Shown piece after piece: positions 1 to 8,428 of a DNA stretch of 64,000 nucleotides. How positions within the stretch are numbered: position 1 is the stretch's first letter; every line of letters starts with the position of its first letter. This DNA comes from Selenomonas sputigena (GTDB taxonomy: Bacteria; Bacillota; Negativicutes; Selenomonadales; Selenomonadaceae). Below the pieces are notes generated by a model. That model was not told where the DNA came from. It did not search any database and saw only the letters and a list, made by a program, of their open reading frames with translations. The position numbers and the translations under genes were made by a program. Location: NCBI RefSeq assembly GCF_026015965.1, contig NZ_CP110383.1, positions 1,862,051 through 1,926,050 on the forward strand, in the 5' to 3' direction.

Positions 1-995
1 TGATGAACGGCGTCTCGCACATGCTGCCGTTCGTCATCGGCGGCGGCATCCTGATCGCCCTCGCCTTCCTCCTCGACACCTTCGACCCCGCCAACCCCGG
101 CAACTTCGGCTCAAATCTCTGGTACGCCAAGACCTTCATGGACATCGGCGGCATCTCCTTCGGCTTCATGCTGCCCGTGCTCGCGGGCTTCATCGCCATG
201 AGCATCGCGGACAGGCCGGGACTCGCCGTCGGCTTCGTGGGAGGCGCACTCGCCTCTTCGAGCGGCGCGGGATTCTTGGGGGCGCTCATCGCGGGCTTCG
301 TCGCGGGCTACGTCGTCAATGCGCTCAAGAAGGTCTTCGCCGATCTGCCGCACTCTTTGGAAGGCATCAAGCCCGTGCTTCTCTATCCGCTCCTCGGCGT
401 CTTCCTCGTGGGCGTCATCATGATCTTCGTGATCAACCCGCCCGTCGCGGGCATCAACAACTGGATGATCGAGACCTTGAAGGGCATGGACACGTCGAGT
501 CGCATCTTCATCGGCATCCTCATGGGCGGCATGATGGCGGTTGACATGGGCGGTCCCGTGAACAAGGCGGCGTACGTCGTCGGCACGGGCATGCTCGTAT
601 CGGGCGAATACGGCATCATGGCAGCGGTCATGGCGGGCGGCATGGTACCGCCGATCGCCATCGCTCTTGCGACGACGTTCTTCAAGAGCCGCTTCACGGA
701 GCAGCAGAGGAAATCGGGCGTCGTCAACTACATCATGGGGCTTTCATTCATCACGGAGGGTGCGATCCCGTTTGCGGCGGCCGACCCCCTGCACGTGATT
801 CCGTCGTGCGTCATCGGCTCGGCGACAGCGGGCGGCCTGTCGATGTTCTTCGACTGCACGCTGCGCGCCCCGCACGGCGGCATCTTCGTCGTGCCGACGA
901 TCGGCAACCCGCTGCTCTATCTCGTCGCGATTTTCACCGGCGCCGTCCTCAGCGCGCTCTGCCTCGGCATCGTCAAGAAGAAGGTCGCAGAGTGA
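1..995 (+). CDS. PTS fructose-type permease, EIIC domain (5'-truncated)
   Basis: C-terminal part (about 330 codons) of a phosphotransferase-system permease of the fructose/mannitol superfamily; the start lies outside the window. It is almost entirely hydrophobic, with about eight or nine membrane segments. The stretch GGPVNKAAY and the FITEGAIPFAAADPLHVIP region are typical of fructose EIIC domains, which carry and phosphorylate fructose at the inner membrane. The protein ends in a short basic tail (KKKVAE) directly after EIIC, so no EIIA or EIIB domain follows. Whether EIIA/EIIB are fused upstream cannot be seen. Family assignment is firm; substrate fructose is inferred from the family. Confidence 0.88.
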   Translation, partial: MNGVSHMLPFVIGGGILIALAFLLDTFDPANPGNFGSNLWYAKTFMDIGGISFGFMLPVLAGFIAMSIADRPGLAVGFVGGALASSSGAGFLGALIAGFVAGYVVNALKKVFADLPHSLEGIKPVLLYPLLGVFLVGVIMIFVINPPVAGINNWMIETLKGMDTSSRIFIGILMGGMMAVDMGGPVNKAAYVVGTGMLVSGEYGIMAAVMAGGMVPPIAIALATTFFKSRFTEQQRKSGVVNYIMGLSFITEGAIPFAAADPLHVIPSCVIGSATAGGLSMFFDCTLRAPHGGIFVVPTIGNPLLYLVAIFTGAVLSALCLGIVKKKVAE

Positions 996-1049
996 CGGCG
1001 CTGAAGAAGGACGGCACACGCTGAAATTCACTTGAAGGGACTGGAAACC

Positions 1050-1412
1050 ATGCAGGAAACTCCCGTGCGCCTGCCGCACGATCACGGCCATCAAGGAGCC
1101 GCCCTGCCGCACATGCCCGATGCGGATACGCTCGCCACGGTATCGGCGGCCATGAAGCAGCTCGGCGACGCGACGCGGCTGCATATCTTCTGGTTCCTGT
1201 GCCATTACGAGGAATGTGTGATCAACATCGCCGCTTACATGCAGATGTCGAGTCCGGCGATCTCGCACCACTTGCGGCTCTTGAAGGCGAGCGGCCTCAT
1301 CACCTCGCGGCGCGAAGGCAAGGAGATGTACTACCGCGCGGCCGAGACGCCGCTCGTCGAGGAACTGCACCATACAGTTGAACGAGTCGGGCGCATCTCA
1401 TGCCCGCGATAA
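1050..1412 (+). CDS. ArsR/SmtB-family metal-type transcriptional regulator
   Basis: A 120-residue winged-helix repressor of the ArsR/SmtB class. The recognition helix region reads MSSPAISHHLRLLKASGLI followed by the wing RREGKEMYY, the family's best-conserved block. The N-terminus is His-rich (LPHDHGHQG and LPHMPD) and the last helix has ELHHTVE, both plausible metal sites. The ArsR-type paired cysteines are absent: only one Cys (EECVIN) stands at that position. The ATG at 1050 is preferred over an in-frame TTG at 1032 because AAGGGA at 1035-1040 is correctly spaced for 1050. No metal transporter is adjacent, so the target is unknown. A strong terminator follows at once. Confidence 0.88.
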   Translation: MQETPVRLPHDHGHQGAALPHMPDADTLATVSAAMKQLGDATRLHIFWFLCHYEECVINIAAYMQMSSPAISHHLRLLKASGLITSRREGKEMYYRAAETPLVEELHHTVERVGRISCPR

Positions 1413-1415
1413 GAA

Positions 1416-1457
1416 AAAACAGGCGCAAGGCAAGCGTGCTTGCCTTGCGCCTGTTTT
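1416..1457 (+). terminator. Perfect 19-bp hairpin terminator
   Basis: Arms 1416-1434 and 1439-1457 are perfectly complementary around a CGTG loop. They are flanked by an A-run and a T-run, so the hairpin could work in both directions. It begins 4 bases after the ArsR-type gene and separates it from the next gene. Confidence 0.93.
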
Positions 1458-1481
1458 CCATAAAAAGTAAAGGAGGATTCC

Positions 1482-2042
1482 ATGTCATATACGGATTTTC
1501 AAATCGGCGAGAAATTTCCCCTGCCTATCCGCCAGCAAGGCGAGGGCGGGCTTTTTCAAGTCGACGCGAACGGCGCGATGTTCATCCTGCAGCTCGCCAA
1601 GAGCGACATCATCGCCATCGAGGCCTTTCGCACGGGAGAGATGGAGCTTGCCCTCTACGAGACGGAAGGCGTCCTCTTCCTTCTCTATCGGATTCCCGGC
1701 ATCTTCAAGGACGGCTGGGGCGACGCGCCGCTTTCCTTCGGCGGTCTTTCCAAGGGGCATCTGCCGTCAGAGGAGTCGCTCGCGAGAGCATCGCTGCACC
1801 TCTGCCTCGTCGACGCGCGGCTTTCTCTGCTGCTCGCACAGCGCGAGGCGCAGATGCCCGCCCCGTTCGCCGATTTTTTGCGCCGCCACACGCTTTCCGC
1901 CTTAGGAGCGCCTCTCGCGCCGCAGGACTTCGCCGTGCGCGTGCAAAGCATCTGGCAGCGCATGAGTCCCGCCGAGATGCGCGAGAAGGCCGCCGTCGTC
2001 TGGGAGATTCCGCTCGCGCTCAAGGGCGCTACGCTGCATTGA
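1482..2042 (+). CDS. Conserved-looking hypothetical protein, 186 aa
   Basis: I do not recognise a family. The protein is soluble, with no signal peptide or membrane segment. The N-terminal half alternates beta-like hydrophobic stretches (AMFILQLAKSDIIAIEAF, LALYETEGVLFLLYRIPG), and the C-terminal half is more helical and Arg-rich. The ATG at 1482 has an ideal ribosome site (AAGGAGG, 1470-1476). The gene begins just after the terminator at 1457 and ends 25 bases before the asparaginase gene, which suggests co-transcription. Codon use matches the neighbours, so it is very probably a real gene. Confidence 0.8.
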   Translation: MSYTDFQIGEKFPLPIRQQGEGGLFQVDANGAMFILQLAKSDIIAIEAFRTGEMELALYETEGVLFLLYRIPGIFKDGWGDAPLSFGGLSKGHLPSEESLARASLHLCLVDARLSLLLAQREAQMPAPFADFLRRHTLSALGAPLAPQDFAVRVQSIWQRMSPAEMREKAAVVWEIPLALKGATLH

Positions 2043-2067
2043 CGCGCACGAGGAAAGGAGAATTCGC

Positions 2068-3054
2068 ATGAAGCCGAAAATCTGCATACTGACGACGGGC
2101 GGCACGATCGCAGGCGCGGCGGCGCGTTCCGATGCGCTCACAGGCTATCGTGCGGGCGCACTCGGCGCGGACGAACTTCTCGCCGCCGTGCCCGAAATTG
2201 CAGACGTCTGCGCCATCGAGAGCGAGGAGATCGCCGCCATCGACAGCAAGGATATGACGGATACAGTCTGGCTGCATCTTGCCGCCCGCATCAAAGCGGT
2301 GCTCGCTGCGGGCGCGGCGGGCGTCGTCGTCACGCACGGCACGGATACGCTCGAAGAGACGGCATACTTCCTACAGCTTGTCGTAAAGAGCGAAAAGCCC
2401 GTCGTCCTGACGGGCGCAATGCGTCCCGCGACGGCGCTATCCGCCGACGGCCCCTTGAACCTCCTCGACGCCGTGCGACTTGCCGCCAGCCCCGAAGCGC
2501 ACGGACAGGGCGCGCTCGTCGTGCTGAACGGCGAAATCCACAGCGCACGCGACGTCCAAAAGGTGCATACGACGGCCGTGCAGGCGTTCGTCTCGCCCGA
2601 TGTCGGTGCGCTCGGCCGCATGGAAGACGGGACGCCGCATTTTCGCCGCCGCGTGCTCACGCGTCATACGCGCGAGAGCGAATTCGACCTTGCGGGCGTG
2701 ACGACCCTTCCCTATGTGCCGATCCTCTACGGCCATGCAGGCGCGGACATCCGTCTCGCCCGCGCCGCCATCGAGAGCGGCGCGGCGGGCGTCGTCCACG
2801 CGGGCACAGGCAACGGCAGCATACACGAAGCGCTGCTCGCGACACTCGCTGATGCCGCAGGAAAAGGCATCCCCGTCGTGCGCGCGAGCCGCACGGGCGC
2901 GGGCGCGGTTCTCTTCGCCGAGAGCGCCTACGCGGACGCGGGCTTCATCGACGCCGACACGCTGCCGCCCGCCAAGGCGCGCATCCTGCTCGCTCTCGCG
3001 CTCTTAAAGACAAACGACCGCAACGAAATCCGGCGCATGTTCCACGAGTATTGA
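2068..3054 (+). CDS. L-asparaginase
   Basis: Hydrolyses L-asparagine to aspartate and ammonia. The two signature sites of the bacterial asparaginase/glutaminase family are intact: TTGGTIAG at residues 9-16 with nucleophile Thr13, and HGTDTLEET at 90-98 with the catalytic Thr92-Asp93 pair. The SADGPLN segment and the RDVQKVHTT segment with its conserved Lys follow in the expected order. At 328 residues it is full length. There is no signal peptide, so it should be cytoplasmic, although the sequence resembles the type II (AnsB-like) group. A ribosome site GGAAAGGAG precedes the ATG. It probably forms an operon with the hypothetical gene upstream and ends in a hairpin terminator. Confidence 0.93.
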   Translation: MKPKICILTTGGTIAGAAARSDALTGYRAGALGADELLAAVPEIADVCAIESEEIAAIDSKDMTDTVWLHLAARIKAVLAAGAAGVVVTHGTDTLEETAYFLQLVVKSEKPVVLTGAMRPATALSADGPLNLLDAVRLAASPEAHGQGALVVLNGEIHSARDVQKVHTTAVQAFVSPDVGALGRMEDGTPHFRRRVLTRHTRESEFDLAGVTTLPYVPILYGHAGADIRLARAAIESGAAGVVHAGTGNGSIHEALLATLADAAGKGIPVVRASRTGAGAVLFAESAYADAGFIDADTLPPAKARILLALALLKTNDRNEIRRMFHEY

Positions 3055-3058
3055 TACA

Positions 3059-3100
3059 AAAGGGCTTTCATGCACAGACAACAGCGCATGAAAGCCCTTT
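3059..3100 (+). terminator. Hairpin terminator after asparaginase gene
   Basis: A perfect 15-bp stem (3059-3073 with 3086-3100) and a 12-base loop begin 5 bases after the asparaginase stop codon, with A/T runs at its ends. Confidence 0.88.
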
Positions 3101-3137
3101 CCCCAAAAGACGCGCGAAGAAGTCTTGTGCGTCCCAC

Positions 3138-3166
3138 TGGAATAACTGCCCGCGATGGAGTATAAT
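3138..3166 (+). promoter_or_regulatory. Sigma-70-type promoter for the 3214 gene
   Basis: A perfect -10 box TATAAT (3161-3166) lies 17 bases downstream of TGGAAT (3138-3143), a weak -35. Transcription would start near 3173, about 40 bases before the ATG at 3214. Confidence 0.65.
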
Positions 3167-3213
3167 AGAGAGAGTATGATTTGGGGTCGTGTGCCGTCCG
3201 AAGGGAGAGTTAC

Positions 3214-4944
3214 ATGAAGGCCTATGAGTTGAAAATCGCTTTGCGCGGACAGTCGCCGGAGGTTTGGCGGCGCGTTCTCGTGCCCGAGGAGCTGACGTTT
3301 TCACAGCTCGCGCTCGTCTTCAACCTGGCGATGGGTTGGGAGAAGGAAACGGTGTTCTCCTTCCTGCTGCCGCACAAGAAGATGGTCATCACCGAACTGT
3401 CGGAAGAGCAGGCGCATGGCGAGCGCCTGAAAGAAGCTGCCGTGGTGCAAATCTGCAGCCATCTGGAACGTGCGGGCGCCTTCCTTTACCTCTACGCAAA
3501 CCGGCGCGAGATGCGCCACGACGTGCATCTGGAGAATATTGTCGAGCCGTGGAGCGGCAGAGCGCCGCAGGTGCTCGAATGGAGCGGTGCGCGCACGGCG
3601 GCGGCAGTACTCGAAGGCGCGAAAGATGCGAAAGACAGCGTCCGCTACGATATGGACGCCGTGAACGAGAAGCTCGCCCTTTGGTGCCGTCTTGACCGAC
3701 GGCGCTACGAGGATCGCCCGCTGGCAAAGCTGTACGAAGATATGGAGGCGGGGAGATACGGCTTCTCCGCCTACAAGTACAAGATGCGCTCCATCGAGGG
3801 GGCGAACGCCACACCGGAAGCACAGAAGACCTTCTTTTCCACGGTCTTTCACCAGCGCCTGCAGGATACGGAGGACGAAGAGCGCGTGCCGCCGACGCTT
3901 CGCGACATGTTCGCAGGCTTCGCCAAGGAAGAGCTGCTCTCGATTGCCGAGCAAAAAGGCATCGAGGTGCGCCACGGCATGCGCAAGCAGGACATCATCC
4001 GTCAGCTGACGAAGCAGATGCTCGATCCTCGCGTCATGGAAGAGTACTTCCTCTGCCTGAGCGACGAAGAGGTCCTTTCCCTGCAGCAGCTGCTCGCGAA
4101 CCTTGACGACTTCGAGGAAGAATCCGAGCACAACTTCGAGACCCTTTCGACTGCGGGCTACATCGCCGAAACGCCCGAATTTGAACTCGTCATCTCGCGC
4201 GACGTCGCCGCAGGATTCATCCCCTTCGCCGTGGACATGGGCGAGGAGCTGTACAACAGGCGCAGAAGGCGCACATGGCTCATCAACACGATTCTCACGG
4301 CGAACGTCCTCTACAGCGTGACGCCGCTCGACATCCTGTGCCGCATCTACAACCAAGGCGGCATCGGCGACCTGAAGCCTGCAGAACTCAAAAAGGAAAT
4401 GGAAAAGATTCCTCCCGAGTTCCTCGCCGGCTACTGGCAGCGAGGCGACGTCTTCATCTCCGAAGGGCTGGACGAAGAGGAGATCCGCGTCATCCTGGAA
4501 TCGCAGGGCGACGGCGACTTCTACATCCCCGCCACAGAGGAAATCCCTCTCTTCGCACAGGGGCTTGCGCTTTCCGATCCGAACGACGAGCAGGCGCTGG
4601 GTCTCTTCTTCCACGAAACGCTCTCCTACGATGAGGAGGAAACCGTGGAAATCATGCGGCACATCCATTGGACACTGCTCGCGGGCGCTCCCGTTTCCTT
4701 CGTGCGCGACATGCTCAAGGACGACGGCTATTTCGACGCTCTGACGAAGGAACAGGACGTCACCCTGCGCCGCCTGCTGAACCGACTGCACGACAGCACG
4801 CGCTCCGTCGCGAACCGCGGCTTCACGACGAATGAGATCAAGGAGCGTCAGCAGGCAGCACGCGCAAAAAAAGAAGAGCGCAAGAAGGCCTCGCGCCAAA
4901 AAGTCATTTTTTTGAAAGACAGGAACAAGGAGAAATCACATTGA
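3214..4944 (+). CDS. Plasmid pRiA4b ORF-3-like protein with SAP-like motif
   Basis: A 576-residue soluble protein. The first 170 or so residues match the pRiA4b ORF-3 (IS1096 TnpR-like) domain: it begins AYELKIALRGQSPEVWRRV and continues with the LTFSQLALVFNLAMGW block. Biochemical function of this domain is not established. At about residues 235-275, LRDMFAGFAKEELLSIAEQ followed by RKQDIIRQL resembles a SAP/Rho-N-like helix-extension-helix nucleic-acid-binding motif. The C-terminal half is acidic and unrecognised, ending in a strongly basic Arg/Lys tail. The ATG at 3214 has AAGGGAGAG ahead of it and is preferred to an upstream in-frame start. Its stop codon overlaps the TTG start of ychF, so the two are translationally coupled. 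Confidence 0.72.
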   Translation: MKAYELKIALRGQSPEVWRRVLVPEELTFSQLALVFNLAMGWEKETVFSFLLPHKKMVITELSEEQAHGERLKEAAVVQICSHLERAGAFLYLYANRREMRHDVHLENIVEPWSGRAPQVLEWSGARTAAAVLEGAKDAKDSVRYDMDAVNEKLALWCRLDRRRYEDRPLAKLYEDMEAGRYGFSAYKYKMRSIEGANATPEAQKTFFSTVFHQRLQDTEDEERVPPTLRDMFAGFAKEELLSIAEQKGIEVRHGMRKQDIIRQLTKQMLDPRVMEEYFLCLSDEEVLSLQQLLANLDDFEEESEHNFETLSTAGYIAETPEFELVISRDVAAGFIPFAVDMGEELYNRRRRRTWLINTILTANVLYSVTPLDILCRIYNQGGIGDLKPAELKKEMEKIPPEFLAGYWQRGDVFISEGLDEEEIRVILESQGDGDFYIPATEEIPLFAQGLALSDPNDEQALGLFFHETLSYDEEETVEIMRHIHWTLLAGAPVSFVRDMLKDDGYFDALTKEQDVTLRRLLNRLHDSTRSVANRGFTTNEIKERQQAARAKKEERKKASRQKVIFLKDRNKEKSH

Positions 4945-6047
4945 GCAATCTGGACGTAGGTATCGTAGGTCTGCCGAATGTCGGCAAGAGCACCCTTTTC
5001 AACGCGATTACGAAGGCGGGCGCAGAAGCGGCGAACTATCCCTTCTGCACGATCGAGCCGAACGTCGGCGTCGTCGACGTGCCCGACGCTCGCCTTGCAG
5101 TGCTGCACGAGATGTACCAGTCGAAGAAGACGACGCCCGCCTCCGTGCGCTTCGTCGACATCGCGGGACTCGTCGCGGGCGCGTCGAAGGGCGAAGGACT
5201 CGGCAACAAGTTCTTGGAGCACATCCGGCAGGTCGACGCCATCGCCCACGTCGTGCGCTGCTTCGAGGATACGAACATCACGCACGTCGCGGCGACGATC
5301 GACCCCGTGCGCGACATCGAGACGATCTTGACGGAGCTGTGCCTCGCCGATCTCGAAGTCCTCGAAAAGCGCATCATGAAGCTCGCCAAGCTCGCCAAGA
5401 GCGGCAGCAAGGAAGCGAAGGCAGAGGACGAGGTGCTGCGCCGCATCAAGGCTTGCCTCGAAGAGGGCAAGTCGGCCAGAAGCCTCGACCTCACGGAGGA
5501 CGAGCTATCGCTCATCCGCGAGATGAACTTCCTGACCTTGAAGCCCATGCTCTACGTCGCCAACGTTGCCGAGGACGAGGCGGCAAAGGACGGCGCAGGA
5601 AATGCGCACGTCGCCGCCGTGCGCGACTACGCGGCAAAGGAAGGCTCGGAAGTCGTCGTCGTCTCGGCGCGCGTAGAGTCGGAAATCGCCGAACTCGACG
5701 CAGAAGATGCGAAGGCCTTCCTCGAAGAACTCGGCCTTACGGAAAGCGGACTCGACCGTCTGATCAAGGCGGCATTCGAGCTTCTGGGACTCTTGACGTT
5801 CCTGACGGCAGGGCCGGACGAGTGCCGCGCCTGGACGATCGTGCGCGGCACGACGGCGCCCAAAGCGGCAGGCAAGATTCACTCCGACATCGAACGCGGC
5901 TTCATCCGCGCGGAGATCGTCAACTACGACGACCTCGTCGCTGCGGGCAGCACGGCGGCCGCCCGCGAAAAGGGGCAAGTGCGCCTCGAAGGCAAGGACT
6001 ATGTGATGCAGGACGGCGACGTGACGTACTTCCGCTTCAACGTGTGA
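4941..6047 (+). CDS. ychF: Ribosome-binding ATPase YchF (Obg-family)
   Basis: A 368-residue P-loop protein of the YchF/OLA1 group, full length. Visible motifs are the P-loop GLPNVGKST (residues 10-18), the G3 motif VDIAGLVAGASKGEGLG, and the NVAEDE segment at the G4 position, which in this family favours ATP over GTP. The C-terminal TGS domain contains RAWTIVRGTTAPKAAGKIH and ends FRFNV. YchF binds ribosomes and is linked to stress and translation-fidelity responses. The start is TTG, overlapping the preceding stop codon, with AAGGAG at 4927-4932. Confidence 0.95.
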   Translation: MSNLDVGIVGLPNVGKSTLFNAITKAGAEAANYPFCTIEPNVGVVDVPDARLAVLHEMYQSKKTTPASVRFVDIAGLVAGASKGEGLGNKFLEHIRQVDAIAHVVRCFEDTNITHVAATIDPVRDIETILTELCLADLEVLEKRIMKLAKLAKSGSKEAKAEDEVLRRIKACLEEGKSARSLDLTEDELSLIREMNFLTLKPMLYVANVAEDEAAKDGAGNAHVAAVRDYAAKEGSEVVVVSARVESEIAELDAEDAKAFLEELGLTESGLDRLIKAAFELLGLLTFLTAGPDECRAWTIVRGTTAPKAAGKIHSDIERGFIRAEIVNYDDLVAAGSTAAAREKGQVRLEGKDYVMQDGDVTYFRFNV

Positions 6048-6127
6048 GTTTGCAGCGCGTGATACTGGGGACGGGGCGCGTGCGCCGCTTCCCCGATCTA
6101 TTTCTATCGCAATAGGAGGCGGCGGCC

Positions 6128-7507
6128 ATGACAGCACAAAAGCGGATCTTTGCGGCAGTCCTGCTCACGTCCTTCATGGGGCCGTTTCTCGGCAGCTGCA
6201 TCAACATCGCCATCCCGACGATCGCCGTGGAGTTCTCGTGCCTCGCGACGGATCTCTCGTGGCTCGCGACCGCCTTCCTCTTGGGTGCCGTCGCCCTGCT
6301 CCTGCCTTTTGGCCGCATGGCGGACATCCTCGGCCGATGTCGCATCTACGCGATCGGCACGGCGGCGATGGCCGCCGTCTCCTTCATCGCGGCATTTTCC
6401 CCCTCGGCCTCCTTCCTCATCGCCATGCGCGCCCTGCAGGGACTGTCCCTGGGGCTCGTCTTTTCGAGCGGCATGGCGCTCCTCGTGGCGGCACATCCCG
6501 CAAAGCAGCGCGGGCGCGCCATCGGCTACTCCGCCGCCGCCACCTACGTCGGACTGTCCTTGGGGCCTGTGATCGGCGGTCTCGTCACGCAGCACCTGGA
6601 CTGGCGGCTTCTCTTCGTCCTCACCTCCATCGTCATCCTCGTGAGCAGCCTGCTCGTGCGCACAATCAAAGAAGATTGGTACGGCGAGCGAGAAGGCGGC
6701 TTCGATCTGCCCGGCGCCGTCTTCTACACGGCTGCGAGCACGCTGACGCTCTACGGGCTTTCCTCTCTCGCCGCCTTCCCCTGGATGCGCTTCGTTCTTC
6801 TCGCGGGACTCGTCTTTCTCGCGCTCTTCCTTTGGCAAGAGCGGCGGGCGAGCACGCCGCTCCTTCATCTCTCGCTTTTTGCGAACACGGTCTTTGCCAT
6901 GAGCAACCTCGCCGCGTTTTTGAACTACAGCGCGACCTATGCGATCGGCTTCTTGCTCTCGCTCTACCTGCAGCTCGTGCGCGGCCTCGACGCTTCGACG
7001 GCGGGCGTCGTCCTGCTCCTGCAGCCCTTGATGATGGCGATCCTCTCGCCCATCGCGGGAGCGCTCTCCGACAAACACGAGCCGCGCCTCGTCGCGAGCT
7101 TCGGCATGGCACTGACGACCGCGGGCATCTTCTTCTGCTCGCTCTTCGATGCCGGGACGCCGCTTCCCCTCATCGCAGCTGCCTGCGTCATCATCGGCAT
7201 CGGTTTCGGCTTCTTCTCGCCAGCAAACAACAACGCCATCATGGGCGCCGTCTCCAAGAAGCTCTACGGCGTCGCCTCTTCCATGGTCTCGGTCATGCGC
7301 CTCTCGGGACAGGCCGTCTCCATGGCGGTCGTGACCCTGCTGCTCGCACAAGCGACACTTCCCGCAGCCGCCGACTGGACGGAGGAACTTTCAGCGGCGA
7401 TCCGCCTCATCTTCTCCTGTCTGACCGTCTCATGCGTTGCCGGCGTCATCGCCTCGCTCATGCGCGGCAGGAGAAAAACAGCCGAAGAGGAACGCGAACG
7501 GATATGA
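6128..7507 (+). CDS. MFS drug-type exporter (DHA2/EmrB-QacA family)
   Basis: A 459-residue membrane protein with about 14 hydrophobic segments, typical of the 14-TM DHA2 drug:H+ antiporters. The loop between TM2 and TM3 has GRMADILGRCRIY, the MFS motif A (GxLaDrxGrkxxl). An RxxxG-containing motif follows at ALQGLSLGLVFSSGMALL, and a second motif-A-like GALSDKHEPRLV lies in the second half. The ATG has AGGAGG at 6114-6119. The substrate cannot be told from sequence, and no dedicated regulator is adjacent. The tail is short and charged. Confidence 0.87.
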   Translation: MTAQKRIFAAVLLTSFMGPFLGSCINIAIPTIAVEFSCLATDLSWLATAFLLGAVALLLPFGRMADILGRCRIYAIGTAAMAAVSFIAAFSPSASFLIAMRALQGLSLGLVFSSGMALLVAAHPAKQRGRAIGYSAAATYVGLSLGPVIGGLVTQHLDWRLLFVLTSIVILVSSLLVRTIKEDWYGEREGGFDLPGAVFYTAASTLTLYGLSSLAAFPWMRFVLLAGLVFLALFLWQERRASTPLLHLSLFANTVFAMSNLAAFLNYSATYAIGFLLSLYLQLVRGLDASTAGVVLLLQPLMMAILSPIAGALSDKHEPRLVASFGMALTTAGIFFCSLFDAGTPLPLIAAACVIIGIGFGFFSPANNNAIMGAVSKKLYGVASSMVSVMRLSGQAVSMAVVTLLLAQATLPAAADWTEELSAAIRLIFSCLTVSCVAGVIASLMRGRRKTAEEERERI

Positions 7508-7528
7508 CTGACGGAAAGGAGTGCAGCC

Positions 7529-7720
7529 ATGCAGCGCTATGAACCGGGCGACATCGTGCGCATGAAGAAGCGCCACCCGTGCGGCAGCGACCTCTGGCGC
7601 ATCCTGCGCACAGGCACGGACTTCGGCCTCAAGTGCGAAGGCTGCGGGCGCTTCGTACAGATCGGGCGCGAGAAATTTCTGCGCCTCGTGCGCGAGGTCA
7701 AGGAAAAGCCGGACACTTAA
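7529..7720 (+). CDS. DUF951 family small protein
   Basis: A 63-residue basic protein matching the DUF951 family found across Firmicutes. It begins with YEPGDIVRMKKRHPCGSDLW and has a CEGCGR pair that, with the earlier Cys, could bind zinc. The compact all-beta pattern suggests an RNA- or ribosome-associated role, but that is inference. Length and motif order are typical of the family. A ribosome site AAAGGAG precedes the ATG. Confidence 0.88.
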   Translation: MQRYEPGDIVRMKKRHPCGSDLWRILRTGTDFGLKCEGCGRFVQIGREKFLRLVREVKEKPDT

Positions 7721-7769
7721 AGCCATTCCTTCGGGTGATAAAAGCATGAATGAAAGGAGGAGAAGCGAC

Positions 7770-8417
7770 ATGGAAAGCGGCAAGAGCGATAAGAGTGGCA
7801 AGACGAGCCTTTTTCCTGTCGCCATGCCTCCGGCATCGACGAAGGAAAAGCAGCTGATCGCCATCGGCGCCTCGACGGGCGGTACGGAAGCGATCGCGGC
7901 CATCCTCAAGAACCTCGCGCCGCCGCTCCCTCCCATCGTCATCGTGCAGCACATCCCGCCCATCTTCAGCAACCACTTTGCGCACAGACTCAACGCCATA
8001 TCGAAGCTCACAGTCAAAGAAGCCGAGGACGGCGAAGCCATCAAGGACTCGACCGCCTACATCGCGCCCGGCGGCCAGCACATGAAGCTCGAAAGGCGCT
8101 CGGGCAGGCTCATCGTCACATGCACGAAGGGCGACCCCGTGAACTGGGTGCGCCCGTCCGCCGACGTCCTCTTCTTCACCGTCGCAGAACTCGTCGGCGA
8201 CGCAGCGCTCGGCGTCATCCTCACGGGCATGGGCGCGGACGGCGCGAAGGGACTCTTCGCCATGCGCCGCGCGGGCGCCATGACGTTCGGTCAGGACGAA
8301 ACCTCATGCGTCGTCTACGGCATGCCGCGCGCGGCCTTCGAGTTGGGAGCAGTCGAACGCCAACTGCCGCTCGCGATGATGGCCGGCGCGATCACGCAGG
8401 CCGTGCGCGGGCGATAG
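7770..8417 (+). CDS. CheB-type protein-glutamate methylesterase, catalytic domain only
   Basis: A 215-residue protein consisting of a CheB methylesterase domain without the N-terminal receiver domain. The serine-hydrolase triad is visible: Ser35 in IGASTGGTEAI, His61 in VQHIPP, and Asp157 in GMGADGAKG. In chemotaxis CheB removes methyl groups from receptor glutamates and can deamidate glutamines. The ATG at 7770 is chosen over 7746 because AAAGGAGG (7753-7760) is correctly spaced only for 7770. No other chemotaxis gene is visible nearby. Lacking a receiver, it is probably not controlled by CheA phosphorylation. Confidence 0.88.
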   Translation: MESGKSDKSGKTSLFPVAMPPASTKEKQLIAIGASTGGTEAIAAILKNLAPPLPPIVIVQHIPPIFSNHFAHRLNAISKLTVKEAEDGEAIKDSTAYIAPGGQHMKLERRSGRLIVTCTKGDPVNWVRPSADVLFFTVAELVGDAALGVILTGMGADGAKGLFAMRRAGAMTFGQDETSCVVYGMPRAAFELGAVERQLPLAMMAGAITQAVRGR

Positions 8418-8428
8418 AAAGGACTTTT

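Noticed and set aside
3301-4899. 532-codon open frame antisense to the pRiA4b ORF-3-like gene
   Set aside because: High-GC codon bias opens the complementary frame. The encoded residues match no fold and there is no ribosome site.
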